A stretch of 29,120 bases of DNA from Micrococcales bacterium (GTDB taxonomy: Bacteria > Actinomycetota > Actinomycetes > S36-B12 > UBA5976), in NCBI GenBank assembly GCA_024640585.1, contig JAHEEQ010000127.1, forward strand, positions 1-29,120. The letters are read 5' to 3'. Both the position numbers and the translations under genes were made by a program. Of this stretch, positions 1-8,113 are shown piece after piece; the stretch's first letter is position 1; every line of letters begins with the position of its first letter. The notes beneath the pieces are model-generated. The model ran no database searches. It worked only from the letters and a program-made list of their open reading frames with translations, and was not told where the DNA came from.

Positions 1-1842
1 TGTTGTGATCTGAGCCTTGAGAGCTGTGATCAACTTGCTTACCTGTGCAGAAAGTGTTGCAACTGCGTCAACAGCTTCCTGTGCCTTTGTTGTAGCTGCA
101 TCAGCTGCATCAGCTGCAGCGAGTGCTGCGTCTGTTGCGTCTGAAGCTGCCTGAGCTGCTTCGTTAGCTGCATCGATTGCTGCTGATGTAGCTGCTGATG
201 AAACAGCAACAGTTACTGAACCAGCAACTCCCTGGTTTGCTGTAGCAAGACCAGTTCCTGTAGTCCATGAGAACTTAACGTCTCCTTCTGTTACTGGAAG
301 GTAAACAGTGTAAGCGTAAACGCCATCAACTGTTGCCCATGATCCAGCGAAGTTTGTAACTGTTGTTGTGTCTGAACCAGCGCCAAGTGTGTATGAAGCT
401 GAGATTCCGCCAGTTGCGAAGATGTTGTTGTAATCGCCTGAAGGAACAACGTTTCCATCAGCATCCTTGATTGTTACTGTGAGAGTTGCCTTCTCGCCTG
501 GAGCGTATGAAGACTTGTCTGTTGTAACTGATACTGATGCAGCTGTAGCTGAACCAACACGGATTGCAACAGAGTTTGACTTAACTTCTGTTGTAGGTGT
601 TGTTGCTGTAGCTGATGAGCGGTTTGTGATGTAAAGGTTTGCTGTTCCCTTTGCAACACCTGTTACAGGTGCTGTGAAGTAACCCTTAGTTACGTTGTAT
701 GTCGCAGTGATCTGTGTGTAAGCAGTTGCGTTAGCAGTTGCTGTGCTGTCAGTCACGACATAGTAAGTACCTGTCTTTACCTCAACGCCTGATGCATCGT
801 AAACGTTGAACTTAAGGAGATCGAGAGCTGTTCCGACCTTAGCAACAGAACCTGTTGTAAGTGCGTTTGAAGCAGCAACAATCTTTGCAGCATCGCCGTA
901 GAAAGTAACAGTCTTAGTTGCAAGGATGATTCCTGTTGAAGAACCGATTGTGATTGTAGCAACGCCAGAGTTTCCATCTGGGAATACTGCAACAACGTCA
1001 CCGTTCTTAACTGTCAACGCGCGACCTGTTGGCTTTACGTTAGTTGTGTTAAGTGTTGTACCTGTACCGAATGCACCTGCACCCAAGATACCTGGGCCAG
1101 CGATTGTTGCTGTGAATGAGTCAGAAATTGACTTCGCAGCAGCGTTCTTAAGGTCAACTGTGATAACAGCAGCAGCTGTGTTTGCAAGTGTTGAAGTTGC
1201 AATTGACTTGCTTGCAGTTACGTTTGTTGCATCTGCAGTTGCTGAAAGTGTGTCACCGTTGTTGAGGTAGGTTAGAGCAGAAGCTACAACAGGATCTGTC
1301 GCTGCATTCTGTGAAACTGTGATTGTAAGTGTCTGAGCTGTAGAAACTAGTGTTCCACCGCCGCCTGCGATTGCAGGTGTCAACTTAACAACGTATGTAC
1401 CAACTTTAGCTGGCTTATCAAGGAAGACCTTGAACTTTGCAGATACGTTAGTAGCTGTTGTGATGCCCTTTGGAGCAACGTTTACAGCTGTACCAGCAAC
1501 AGCACCTGAAGTAGCGTCTGATGTAAGTACTGTTCCGCTCTGCTTAGCTTCTGCAGATGTTGTTTCTGAAAGAAGAAGCTGTGGGAGTGCAACGTTTCCT
1601 GCTGGAGCAGATACGAGAGATGCTGTTACTGAAACAGTATCTCCGAGCTCCTGAGCGAGGAATGAAAGTGTCGCTACTGCTGATGTAGCTGTAGCTGTTT
1701 CACCTGTGAGCTGTGTAGCTGTAGCTGATGAGAGCGTGAGGCTGTCTGTGAATGACATCGCATTTGATGGCACTACTGAAACAGTTCCAAGTCCCAAAGC
1801 TGCAACTGCAACAAGCGCAACACGCTTAATTGTTGTAGACAT
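1..1842 (-). CDS. Secreted Thr/Ala-rich S-layer-like surface protein (3' part off window)
   Basis: An open frame of 614 codons reads from ATG at 1842 to the window edge without a stop. An SD (AAAGGA) lies about 6-8 nt upstream of the ATG. Residues 1-28 form a signal peptide: a K-R pair, a hydrophobic core and a likely cut after S-N-A. The mature part is rich in Thr, Ala, Val and Ser, with beta-type Ig-like stretches; one near residues 435-470 has the Y-x-PGE / D-x-DG pattern of MG2/Big-like domains. The last roughly 65 visible residues (about positions 1-200) are an Ala-rich heptad pattern, probably a coiled coil. Codon choice is extremely uniform (ACA for Thr; GCA/GCT for Ala; AAC, AAG, TTC), as in the most highly expressed genes, so an abundant cell-surface layer protein is inferred. 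No sorting signal or SLH domain is visible, but the C terminus lies outside the window. The family was not recognised by name. Confidence 0.85.
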   Translation of the reverse strand, partial: MSTTIKRVALVAVAALGLGTVSVVPSNAMSFTDSLTLSSATATQLTGETATATSAVATLSFLAQELGDTVSVTASLVSAPAGNVALPQLLLSETTSAEAKQSGTVLTSDATSGAVAGTAVNVAPKGITTATNVSAKFKVFLDKPAKVGTYVVKLTPAIAGGGGTLVSTAQTLTITVSQNAATDPVVASALTYLNNGDTLSATADATNVTASKSIATSTLANTAAAVITVDLKNAAAKSISDSFTATIAGPGILGAGAFGTGTTLNTTNVKPTGRALTVKNGDVVAVFPDGNSGVATITIGSSTGIILATKTVTFYGDAAKIVAASNALTTGSVAKVGTALDLLKFNVYDASGVEVKTGTYYVVTDSTATANATAYTQITATYNVTKGYFTAPVTGVAKGTANLYITNRSSATATTPTTEVKSNSVAIRVGSATAASVSVTTDKSSYAPGEKATLTVTIKDADGNVVPSGDYNNIFATGGISASYTLGAGSDTTTVTNFAGSWATVDGVYAYTVYLPVTEGDVKFSWTTGTGLATANQGVAGSVTVAVSSAATSAAIDAANEAAQAASDATDAALAAADAADAATTKAQEAVDAVATLSAQVSKLITALKAQITT

Positions 1843-2002
1843 TTGTTTCCTTTCGAAAGTCGATCCACGGAATTTCCGTAGTTCGGCTTGGAGAGAATTG
1901 CTTCCCTCCGCTCGATTCATCGCACGTGCTGATGAATCAAATTCTCCACCGTGTATCCGGACGCGGTGAAGAAACTTATTTGTTAGCTGACGTAACACGT
2001 GA
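1843..2002 (-). promoter_or_regulatory. Structured 5' leader/promoter region of the surface-protein gene
   Basis: This 160-bp gap lies between the sigma-like gene and the surface-protein ATG. On the minus strand it holds nested inverted repeats. Arms GATTCATC (1931-1938) and GATGAATC (1914-1921) pair around GCACGTGC, which is itself palindromic. An outer pair, GGAGAATT (1940-1947) and AATTCTCTCC (1890-1899), encloses them, with a 2-nt bulge. A second short palindrome, ACGGAAnTTCCGT, is at 1867-1879, followed by the SD. A folded, stabilising mRNA leader is the simplest reading and suits a very highly expressed gene. A third weak repeat (TGTTA/TAACA, 1981-1997) could end the upstream transcript. 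No convincing -35/-10 pair was fixed. Confidence 0.5.
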
Positions 2003-3379
2003 TCAGCCCTTTGCCTTTACTGCAGACCCATTCAAATAAATTGCTTGGGCCAAAATTTGGGTCTTGCTCGCGTTGAGCAAGAGACGAGTTGTAATCGTCT
2101 TAGGTGCGCCTACTACGTCGTAGCCACGGTCTCCGACCGGGTTGGCCAACTCTGAAGTAGGGGTTGAGGTTAGGGAAATTGTAACGGTCATAAGGTACTG
2201 GCCATTGGACATCCGCTCAAAATCCACGCCTGTGGCGTCGGCATTAGATACCGCCCACTGCTTATTGATTCCGAGGGCGACATATCCGACCTCATACTTT
2301 GTGCCGTTGCCGTCGACTGTGATGGTCTGATCGATCATCACATTTGGCCCACCCTTTGAAGTGACGGCCTGGGTAGCCAAAATTGTTCCTTCTTCGGTCG
2401 CGACAGGTCGGTTATTGCTAACGAAGACCTTTCCGAGACCGTTCTCACCTGCGACGGTGAAACCTGTTGGGGTGCCTTCTGCATCAAGGCCAGGGAATGA
2501 AAGCTTGCTTCCCTTGATATAGACGCCAGAGACCATGCCATCTGACTTCTTAGATCCTGCTGCTGAAACCGAGACTGAAGGCGCTGGGGTTGCTGACTCT
2601 GAAGTCTCAGCAGTAGCTGAAGCAGATGGAGCAGCCTGACCTTCCTGCTGGACAGCTGGAAGGACAGATCCTTCATTGCCAGTCAGTGAGTTAAATCCAA
2701 GGAATGCTGTTACTACTAATAATAAGGACAAAGCGACCTTTGAAGACTTTGCAGCAAGGTCAGCTGCCTTCTTATATGTAGTAGAAAGCATGTCTAGAGC
2801 TGTGAGGCCACGCTCTTCATCGATAACGAGCTCTGAAAGAACGCGACGAAGGCTTGTGCGAGCGCGAGAAACAGTGTGGCGAACAGCAGTCTCCTTGATT
2901 CCAAGCTCTGCTGCAATTTCTTCAGTTGAACGGCCTTCCATCTCCCACATCACAAGCGCTGCGCGCTCAGCTGGTGAGAGCATTGCAAGAGCCTGGCGGA
3001 TGATTGCTGCATCTTCTGCAGCTGAAATCTGTGCCGAGTGATCGCCATCTACCTGCCATGCAGCTTCGACCTCAGCCTGGGCATCGTCAATTACGACGAG
3101 GTTTGGACGGCGACCTTCCATGCGGAAGAAGTCAATGCAGAGGTTTTCGATGGTGCGGTGGAGGTAAGAAAGTGCGTGATCTGTTGACTCAAGCTCAGGA
3201 GCTGCCAACATAAACTTGATAAGTGAGTCTTGGGTGATTTCTTCAGCTTTAGCTGAGTCCTTCAGAACGCGATTTGCATGGGCGAGAAGCTCTGAACGGT
3301 GCTCTGTGTAGAAAGCACCGAGCTCTGCAACGGTCCACACGCGGGGACCTGCAGATGCTGCAGACTTCTTAAATGCCAC
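2003..3379 (-). CDS. ECF-type sigma factor fused to a membrane anchor and exported C-terminal domain
   Basis: 458 aa from a GTG start with AAGGA about 9 nt upstream. Residues 23-91 fit sigma region 2 (E-E-I-T-Q-D at about 46-51; region 2.4 up to F-R-M-E-G-R-R). Residues 127-182 fit region 4 (L-S-P-A-E-R-A followed by a helix-turn-helix). Ordinary ECF factors end near residue 190. This one continues through a single hydrophobic segment (about 213-232), a Ser/Ala/Pro/Glu-rich linker (about 238-280) and a roughly 180-residue beta-rich domain predicted to be outside the membrane. No separate anti-sigma gene is adjacent, so the extension may itself sense or tether. The surface-protein gene follows on the same strand after 160 bp and is the obvious candidate target, which is inference. 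The 169 bp upstream (3380-3548) contain only its leader and no recognisable gene. Confidence 0.85.
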   Translation of the reverse strand: MAFKKSAASAGPRVWTVAELGAFYTEHRSELLAHANRVLKDSAKAEEITQDSLIKFMLAAPELESTDHALSYLHRTIENLCIDFFRMEGRRPNLVVIDDAQAEVEAAWQVDGDHSAQISAAEDAAIIRQALAMLSPAERAALVMWEMEGRSTEEIAAELGIKETAVRHTVSRARTSLRRVLSELVIDEERGLTALDMLSTTYKKAADLAAKSSKVALSLLLVVTAFLGFNSLTGNEGSVLPAVQQEGQAAPSASATAETSESATPAPSVSVSAAGSKKSDGMVSGVYIKGSKLSFPGLDAEGTPTGFTVAGENGLGKVFVSNNRPVATEEGTILATQAVTSKGGPNVMIDQTITVDGNGTKYEVGYVALGINKQWAVSNADATGVDFERMSNGQYLMTVTISLTSTPTSELANPVGDRGYDVVGAPKTITTRLLLNASKTQILAQAIYLNGSAVKAKG

Positions 3380-3548
3380 TTTATTAGATCCTTCTTCGAC
3401 CGGTTTTGTGAAGCAGATAGAACCGTCGCCCTATCTATAGCCTTCTACGAATCCAACCCTATATTGTCGCGGGGAAGGGACAAATCGGACATCTCGCACT
3501 TGTTACTACCTTGTCGGTGGTTGCAGTGGCGCGTGACCCTCAGAGTTC

Positions 3549-5462
3549 CTAAAGCCCTAATAACTTCGCCTGAGTGTCAAAGTTTGGAACGGCATTTCGA
3601 ATTTCTTCAAACTTTCCTATTGCGATAACAGAACCATTTTCTATATATACAACTTGATCAGCGCTCTGAACTGTAGAAAGCCTGTGGGCAATTATTATTT
3701 TTGTTACGTGATACGGAATTTCACTAATTGCCTTTGACACATCCAATTCCGTCTGTACATCTAGCGCACTTGTTGATTCATCTAAAACAAGAATCAATGG
3801 TTTTGTGAAAACTGCACGGGCTATACCAAGTCTTTGTCTTTGGCCGCCGCTTAACTTTGTCCCTCTTGGGCCGACTTCGGTGTCCATTCCTAAGGGAAGA
3901 GACGAGACTAATTGATCCAACTGTGCAATTTTGAGTGCCTCTGAAACCCGTTCATCTGTAGCATCCGATATTGGATAACCAAGAGCTACGTTCTGTCGGA
4001 TTGTCCCTTGAATAATCGAGACGTCTTGGGGCACATAAGCAATTGCACCTGGAAATTCGTGTACTACATCTGAAGGAGATAAGGACGAAATTTCGACTGA
4101 CCCCGATGTAGGGCTAAACATTCCAAGAATTATATCTGCGAGTGTAGTTTTGCCCGAACCCGATGGACCGACAATTGCACAAGTCGATCCGGGCGAAACC
4201 ACAAGATTTACATCTGACAGCGCGGGTGTTTTGCTGTCAGGGTAATAAAAACTCAGATTAGCTACGCGAATTTCTGCATTGAAGCCTGGATAGCTATCTT
4301 GGAATGTTGGAATTTCTCCTGAGTTTGAATGTGGCGACAATGTAGTGATTAATTCCAAGGTTGACTTTGCGGCACCAAGATTTGATTTGATTAACAAAGA
4401 TCCCTGTTGAACACGCAATATAGCCGGCGCGATTCTCGTTCCCGCCGCAAGAAATACTGCTAACGTCGCGATGGCGTGTTTGGAGTCTTGAAGTGTAAAT
4501 TGAAGAGCAGCTACAGAAACTCCACCAATAATCATTGTGCCTTCGATTACGTATTTACTTATGGAAGGCATAAATGCAAGTTCAGCAAGCACGTCTGAAA
4601 GGCGATATCTTGCCTCTGAAATCTCGTTTGCATAGTAAGTTCTACGCGAACGTACGGTCGCTTCTCGATAAGAAGTAAGCACTTCGGAGATTTTTTCATT
4701 GCTAAGAACGTTAAGTTCAGCGTCTCTCCTTCCTAAGTTCACAGCACGGTTGTGCATAATTTTATATAGCAAGAAACCAATGGATGAAAAAAGAATAAAC
4801 GTACTCAAGGCCACTAATGGATCTACGAATAACAGACCGGTTGCCATAACTAAAAGAAGTGAAACGTCGGCAATAATTGAAACAGAAGTGCCTACAACTC
4901 CAAGAGTCACGGCGACGACTCCTATGGTTACCGAGTAAATGGTTTCTTGAATAGTGCGGCGATTTATCTGAAGGTTGTTTAATTGGAGTACGCGTCGTAT
5001 TAAGTCACCAGAAATCAAAGCGCTTCGCCGACCGATGAAAAATAGAATTTTTCGAGTAAACAGGACAGAGAAGAGTGTCCTTCCAACAAATATGACTGCT
5101 GCAACAAGTCCTAACAGTGCCGTTTGTTGTTGAAGGGATAGCCCTTCAAGCCCCAAAACTTCTAATGCCCTTGATACTCGATTGCCTGGTGTGCCTGATT
5201 GAATTCCGGTGACTGCAAGTGCCCCGATAATTCCAACGAGAACAACACCGAGGAGATCTAATGCGCCTAGTAAAGTCTGAATGACAACAACAGCAAGAAT
5301 CTTCTTTCTATCTTTCTTGGAGAAAACTCCAATGCACGCCCTAAGGGTTGAAACCTCGGCAACACCTGAATTTCTCATTTGCAAAGGATACGGCAACTGA
5401 TTAGAAATTCTTAAGCGATTCCCTCTACTGAACCTTTTGGCAAATCTCGCTAAAATGCGCAT
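3549..5462 (-). CDS. PglK-like ABC exporter/flippase (fused membrane and ATPase domains)
   Basis: 637 aa from ATG 5462, chosen because GAGGA sits 6 nt upstream; the frame stays open further upstream but those codons lie inside the HAD gene. A basic N-terminal stretch is followed by about six membrane segments (residues about 45-340) and an ABC ATPase domain. The ATPase shows Walker A (G-P-S-G-S-G-K-T-T), a Q-loop (Y-V-P-Q-D), the signature L-S-G-G-Q-R-Q-R, Walker B (L-I-L-V-L-D-E-S) and the H-loop (I-I-A-H-R). The layout matches half-size exporters such as PglK, which flip lipid-linked oligosaccharides. As last gene of the eight-gene operon, with a 38-bp overlap with the HAD gene, it probably exports the lipid-linked product made by the upstream genes. 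The substrate cannot be read from sequence; other ABC-B exporters remain possible. Confidence 0.87.
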   Translation of the reverse strand: MRILARFAKRFSRGNRLRISNQLPYPLQMRNSGVAEVSTLRACIGVFSKKDRKKILAVVVIQTLLGALDLLGVVLVGIIGALAVTGIQSGTPGNRVSRALEVLGLEGLSLQQQTALLGLVAAVIFVGRTLFSVLFTRKILFFIGRRSALISGDLIRRVLQLNNLQINRRTIQETIYSVTIGVVAVTLGVVGTSVSIIADVSLLLVMATGLLFVDPLVALSTFILFSSIGFLLYKIMHNRAVNLGRRDAELNVLSNEKISEVLTSYREATVRSRRTYYANEISEARYRLSDVLAELAFMPSISKYVIEGTMIIGGVSVAALQFTLQDSKHAIATLAVFLAAGTRIAPAILRVQQGSLLIKSNLGAAKSTLELITTLSPHSNSGEIPTFQDSYPGFNAEIRVANLSFYYPDSKTPALSDVNLVVSPGSTCAIVGPSGSGKTTLADIILGMFSPTSGSVEISSLSPSDVVHEFPGAIAYVPQDVSIIQGTIRQNVALGYPISDATDERVSEALKIAQLDQLVSSLPLGMDTEVGPRGTKLSGGQRQRLGIARAVFTKPLILVLDESTSALDVQTELDVSKAISEIPYHVTKIIIAHRLSTVQSADQVVYIENGSVIAIGKFEEIRNAVPNFDTQAKLLGL

Positions 5463-6144
5463 ACAAATCCTCGTAGCTTTCGAAAAGGTATCCGCCTTCC
5501 CTCGGCTCGAAATCTGACTCACTGATTTTCTTAAAAAAGCAATGGGAATGACGTGAATCTCTAGGAAAATCGAAATCCGAGTCACCGATAAACCATGCGC
5601 CTTGTAACAATCCGGAAAATTCTTGAGCAAGTATTTCAAAGGGAATGCCTGACTTTTTGTCACCTCCAGCTTCTTCTGAAGTCAAAATAAAGTCGAAAGT
5701 CTCATTTAAATTCAATTGTTCTAATTTTCTATATTGAATTTCTGAAGTTAAATCCGTGACAAGGGCGAGCGAAATATTATTAATTTTCAATAATCCCAAA
5801 AAAGATTCAACATGAGGGTAGAGTGAAATATCTGATAAGAAGTTCGACCAATACACTTCCTCAAAAATAAGAAATTGAACTGGATCAGGTTTTAATCCAA
5901 GTTGGCGAAATGTTTCAGTTATATAAAGCAATCGACTGTGAGATGAGGCGGTATGGCCAAGTCGTTTCTTGACTAATCCACGACTATTGTTCAACGCGAG
6001 CTTTACTAGATCCATTTTCAAATTGGAATAATTGCAAATTTGGCTGACCAGCTCATCCGTTGCTCTTTCATTTCTGGATTTGTATTCATAGAGGGTGTCG
6101 TCTAAGTCAAAAACCACAAGTTCTGGTTTCATGAAATTACTCAT
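5425..6144 (-). CDS. HAD-superfamily phosphatase
   Basis: 239 aa; ATG 6144 has GGAG 7 nt upstream. HAD motif I is F-D-L-D-D-T-L (nucleophile Asp13 and acid/base Asp15). Motif II is the Thr in L-V-T-D-L-T, motif III the Lys in D-K-K-S-G and motif IV G-D-S-D-F-D. A helical C1 cap (about residues 20-95) fits small-molecule phosphatases of the phosphoglycolate-phosphatase/sugar-phosphatase type. The start overlaps the fusion gene's end by 8 bp and the 3' end overlaps the ABC gene by 38 bp, so translation is probably coupled. In context it may remove a phosphate from an intermediate produced by the adjacent kinase domain or the aldolase product; this pairing is inference. Confidence 0.85.
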   Translation of the reverse strand: MSNFMKPELVVFDLDDTLYEYKSRNERATDELVSQICNYSNLKMDLVKLALNNSRGLVKKRLGHTASSHSRLLYITETFRQLGLKPDPVQFLIFEEVYWSNFLSDISLYPHVESFLGLLKINNISLALVTDLTSEIQYRKLEQLNLNETFDFILTSEEAGGDKKSGIPFEILAQEFSGLLQGAWFIGDSDFDFPRDSRHSHCFFKKISESDFEPREGGYLFESYEDLYAHFSEICQKVQ

Positions 6145-8113
6145 AAAATTCTCCGCGTTTTATTGCAACCATAATTAAAGTAAGAGTCGCCATAATTCCC
6201 AAATCATTAGCTGGGATGCATGGTTCTTCCAGAAACAATTGGTCAAAGTCACTAACTTGCATCCTCAGTATCTTTTGCAAGACTACTGAATCTAAACCTT
6301 TTGGCTCAAGATCATATATTTTTCGGTTGAACTCTTCACTTTCATCAATTTGGACATTACTGAGTGTGGAAATATTCTTCATGAACTCATCTACAGCTAC
6401 ATTGCTCGTGGAAGCAACCCTCAGGCGCACATTTTCTCCAACCTCATAGAGGTGGAAGTGAATGTCAGCGTTTTCCTTTTGAGGTGCCACAAAAGATCTA
6501 TAGTCGGTTTCACGCTTCTTTATACTTTCTAATACCGATTCAAACGTGTGCCCGCGCTTTTTACTATCACGTGCAAGTTTAAGTTTGATTCTTAATTCAT
6601 CATCCATGCTCAGGAAAATTCGGATATCGGAATACCTCACCAGTCTTGGGTAGAGTCCATGAAGACCTTGTGAGATTAAGACATCTCTTCTTAAACGTGG
6701 CCTGAGAGGCGAAAACCTTCCGGACTCATGATCGTATTCTCGTTGTTGAAAACTCACCCTGTGAAAAGCTAAATTAAAATCTTTCTCCCACAAATCCAAA
6801 TAATTCGCAGTTGGATTGAGGTGAGTTGTATTCTTCCAAGAGATATCACCCCGCTCATATTTGTGGTAGTCATCACCGCACAGCGTTGTCACTGTGTTTG
6901 GAGTAAACATGTTTGTAATAGCTTGTGTAAGAGTGTCTTTCCCGGTCCCACTGTCACCGGCAATACTAATTGTTAGTGGCGCGTTAGCTATTTTGTAGCG
7001 GTCACCATGGCGAATCGCCAATTTCAAACTGGAATAGCTATAAATGATGATTAAGACAATTCCTGTAGTAAATAAGAGGTCAGTTACTCTTGAATTTGCC
7101 GCCGCAATACTTAGCAATCCGAACTTTGTTTGTAACTCGAATCCCATCATGAGGCTATGCAACAAAAATATGCATTGGATCGCCAGTAGCTGAACTCTTG
7201 ATTTCTTTTCTTTTGCTAAGTTTAAAAACATTAACGGAAGTCCCCAGAGCATCCACCCTAATGATGCGGGCGAGAACGCTGAAATCAGAAATAGTGCTAC
7301 TCCAAAAAAGGAAATAAGGACATTTATGGAGATTCGCCCTGCCTTCCAAAGCCAATACAAGAGAAATATATATATGAGGGGGAGTAGCAAGAGCTTGTTT
7401 GATCCTAATGTAACAAAGTAGCCAAATGCTTTGGTTGATTCCTTATTCCTGAAGACCATCTCCCGGAATTCGAGAGAATAAAGACCGGGTAAATAAAAGA
7501 GCGCACCAACTGTCGAAGCTACGGTAACTGTGTTCCAAATTTTGTCTTTAAATCTTGGATTGTCCCATGCAAACAATATGAGGAAGGGGAGTATCAAGGC
7601 CAGACTGTACTTCATGCCTATCGCTATTCCGATAAATGCACCTGCTGTTCGATATCTACGACCTAGAAGAAAATATGCACTGAAAAAAAGGCAGACACTT
7701 GGAAAGAAATCATTCAGACCAAGAAAGTAATTCACCCAAATAATAATCGGGCTAAATAGAAATGTGTTAAGACTTAATTCCATCTTTTTTGAATTCTTGA
7801 TATGCCTCCACAATAGGCACTCTAGAATTAACATTTGGAGACCAATCAATACTTCTAAAGTTCTGTATCCAGATATTGCTACAAGCCCCAATAATTTGTA
7901 GGAGATCAGGCTTGGTAAGTATGCAATCACCATGGCAACTCCATATGGGAATGCTTGAGGATGACCACCTGAAGTGACCCATTGGCTCCAAACATCGACA
8001 CTTAGCTTCAGATCATTCAGAAAAGGCGCAAAATACCTCTCTTGATATGTTGGAACAATTATGAGGATAAAGCCAATTCGGATTCCAATCGCCAAACCGA
8101 TTCTTGTTTTCAT
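6137..8113 (-). CDS. Fusion: GT-C-like polytopic membrane domain plus uridine-kinase/phosphoribulokinase-like domain
   Basis: 658 aa from ATG 8113, which overlaps the preceding stop as ATGA; in-frame upstream starts exist but lie inside the GDPD gene and lack an SD. Residues about 1-360 contain roughly ten membrane segments. An early loop with D-V-W-S-Q-W followed by G-G-H-P-Q-A-F-P-Y-G resembles GT87/GT-C polyprenyl-phosphate-sugar-dependent transferases. From about residue 375 a soluble P-loop kinase domain follows: G-D-S-G-T-G-K-D-T-L (386-395), G-D-D-Y-H (413-417), T-H-L-N-P-T-A, Q-R-E-Y-D-H and a lid-like R-D-S-K-K-R-G-H. These are hallmark positions of the phosphoribulokinase/uridine kinase family, so the kinase looks catalytically intact. 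About 70 residues of unknown type end the protein. I do not know a named protein with this architecture. The phosphate acceptor is unknown; a polyol, nucleoside or polyprenol are possibilities. Confidence 0.8.
   Translation of the reverse strand: MKTRIGLAIGIRIGFILIIVPTYQERYFAPFLNDLKLSVDVWSQWVTSGGHPQAFPYGVAMVIAYLPSLISYKLLGLVAISGYRTLEVLIGLQMLILECLLWRHIKNSKKMELSLNTFLFSPIIIWVNYFLGLNDFFPSVCLFFSAYFLLGRRYRTAGAFIGIAIGMKYSLALILPFLILFAWDNPRFKDKIWNTVTVASTVGALFYLPGLYSLEFREMVFRNKESTKAFGYFVTLGSNKLLLLPLIYIFLLYWLWKAGRISINVLISFFGVALFLISAFSPASLGWMLWGLPLMFLNLAKEKKSRVQLLAIQCIFLLHSLMMGFELQTKFGLLSIAAANSRVTDLLFTTGIVLIIIYSYSSLKLAIRHGDRYKIANAPLTISIAGDSGTGKDTLTQAITNMFTPNTVTTLCGDDYHKYERGDISWKNTTHLNPTANYLDLWEKDFNLAFHRVSFQQREYDHESGRFSPLRPRLRRDVLISQGLHGLYPRLVRYSDIRIFLSMDDELRIKLKLARDSKKRGHTFESVLESIKKRETDYRSFVAPQKENADIHFHLYEVGENVRLRVASTSNVAVDEFMKNISTLSNVQIDESEEFNRKIYDLEPKGLDSVVLQKILRMQVSDFDQLFLEEPCIPANDLGIMATLTLIMVAIKRGEFYE

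Noticed and set aside
474..1001. Gln/Leu-rich minus-strand frames
   Set aside because: They are frame-shifted readings of the same biased coding sequence; the true frame runs unbroken through them.
926..1969. Open plus-strand frames antisense to the surface-protein gene
   Set aside because: They arise from the repetitive ACA/GCA/GTT codons of the real minus-strand gene; they lack ribosome sites and show low-complexity Val/Ala/Ser content.
1981..1997. Rho-independent terminator after the sigma-like gene
   Set aside because: The stem is only 5 bp and no U-tract follows; it is noted only as a weak repeat.
5463..5663. 67-residue N-terminal extension of the ABC transporter
   Set aside because: It lies wholly within the HAD gene, is not transporter-like, and ATG 5462 has a strong GAGGA ribosome site.
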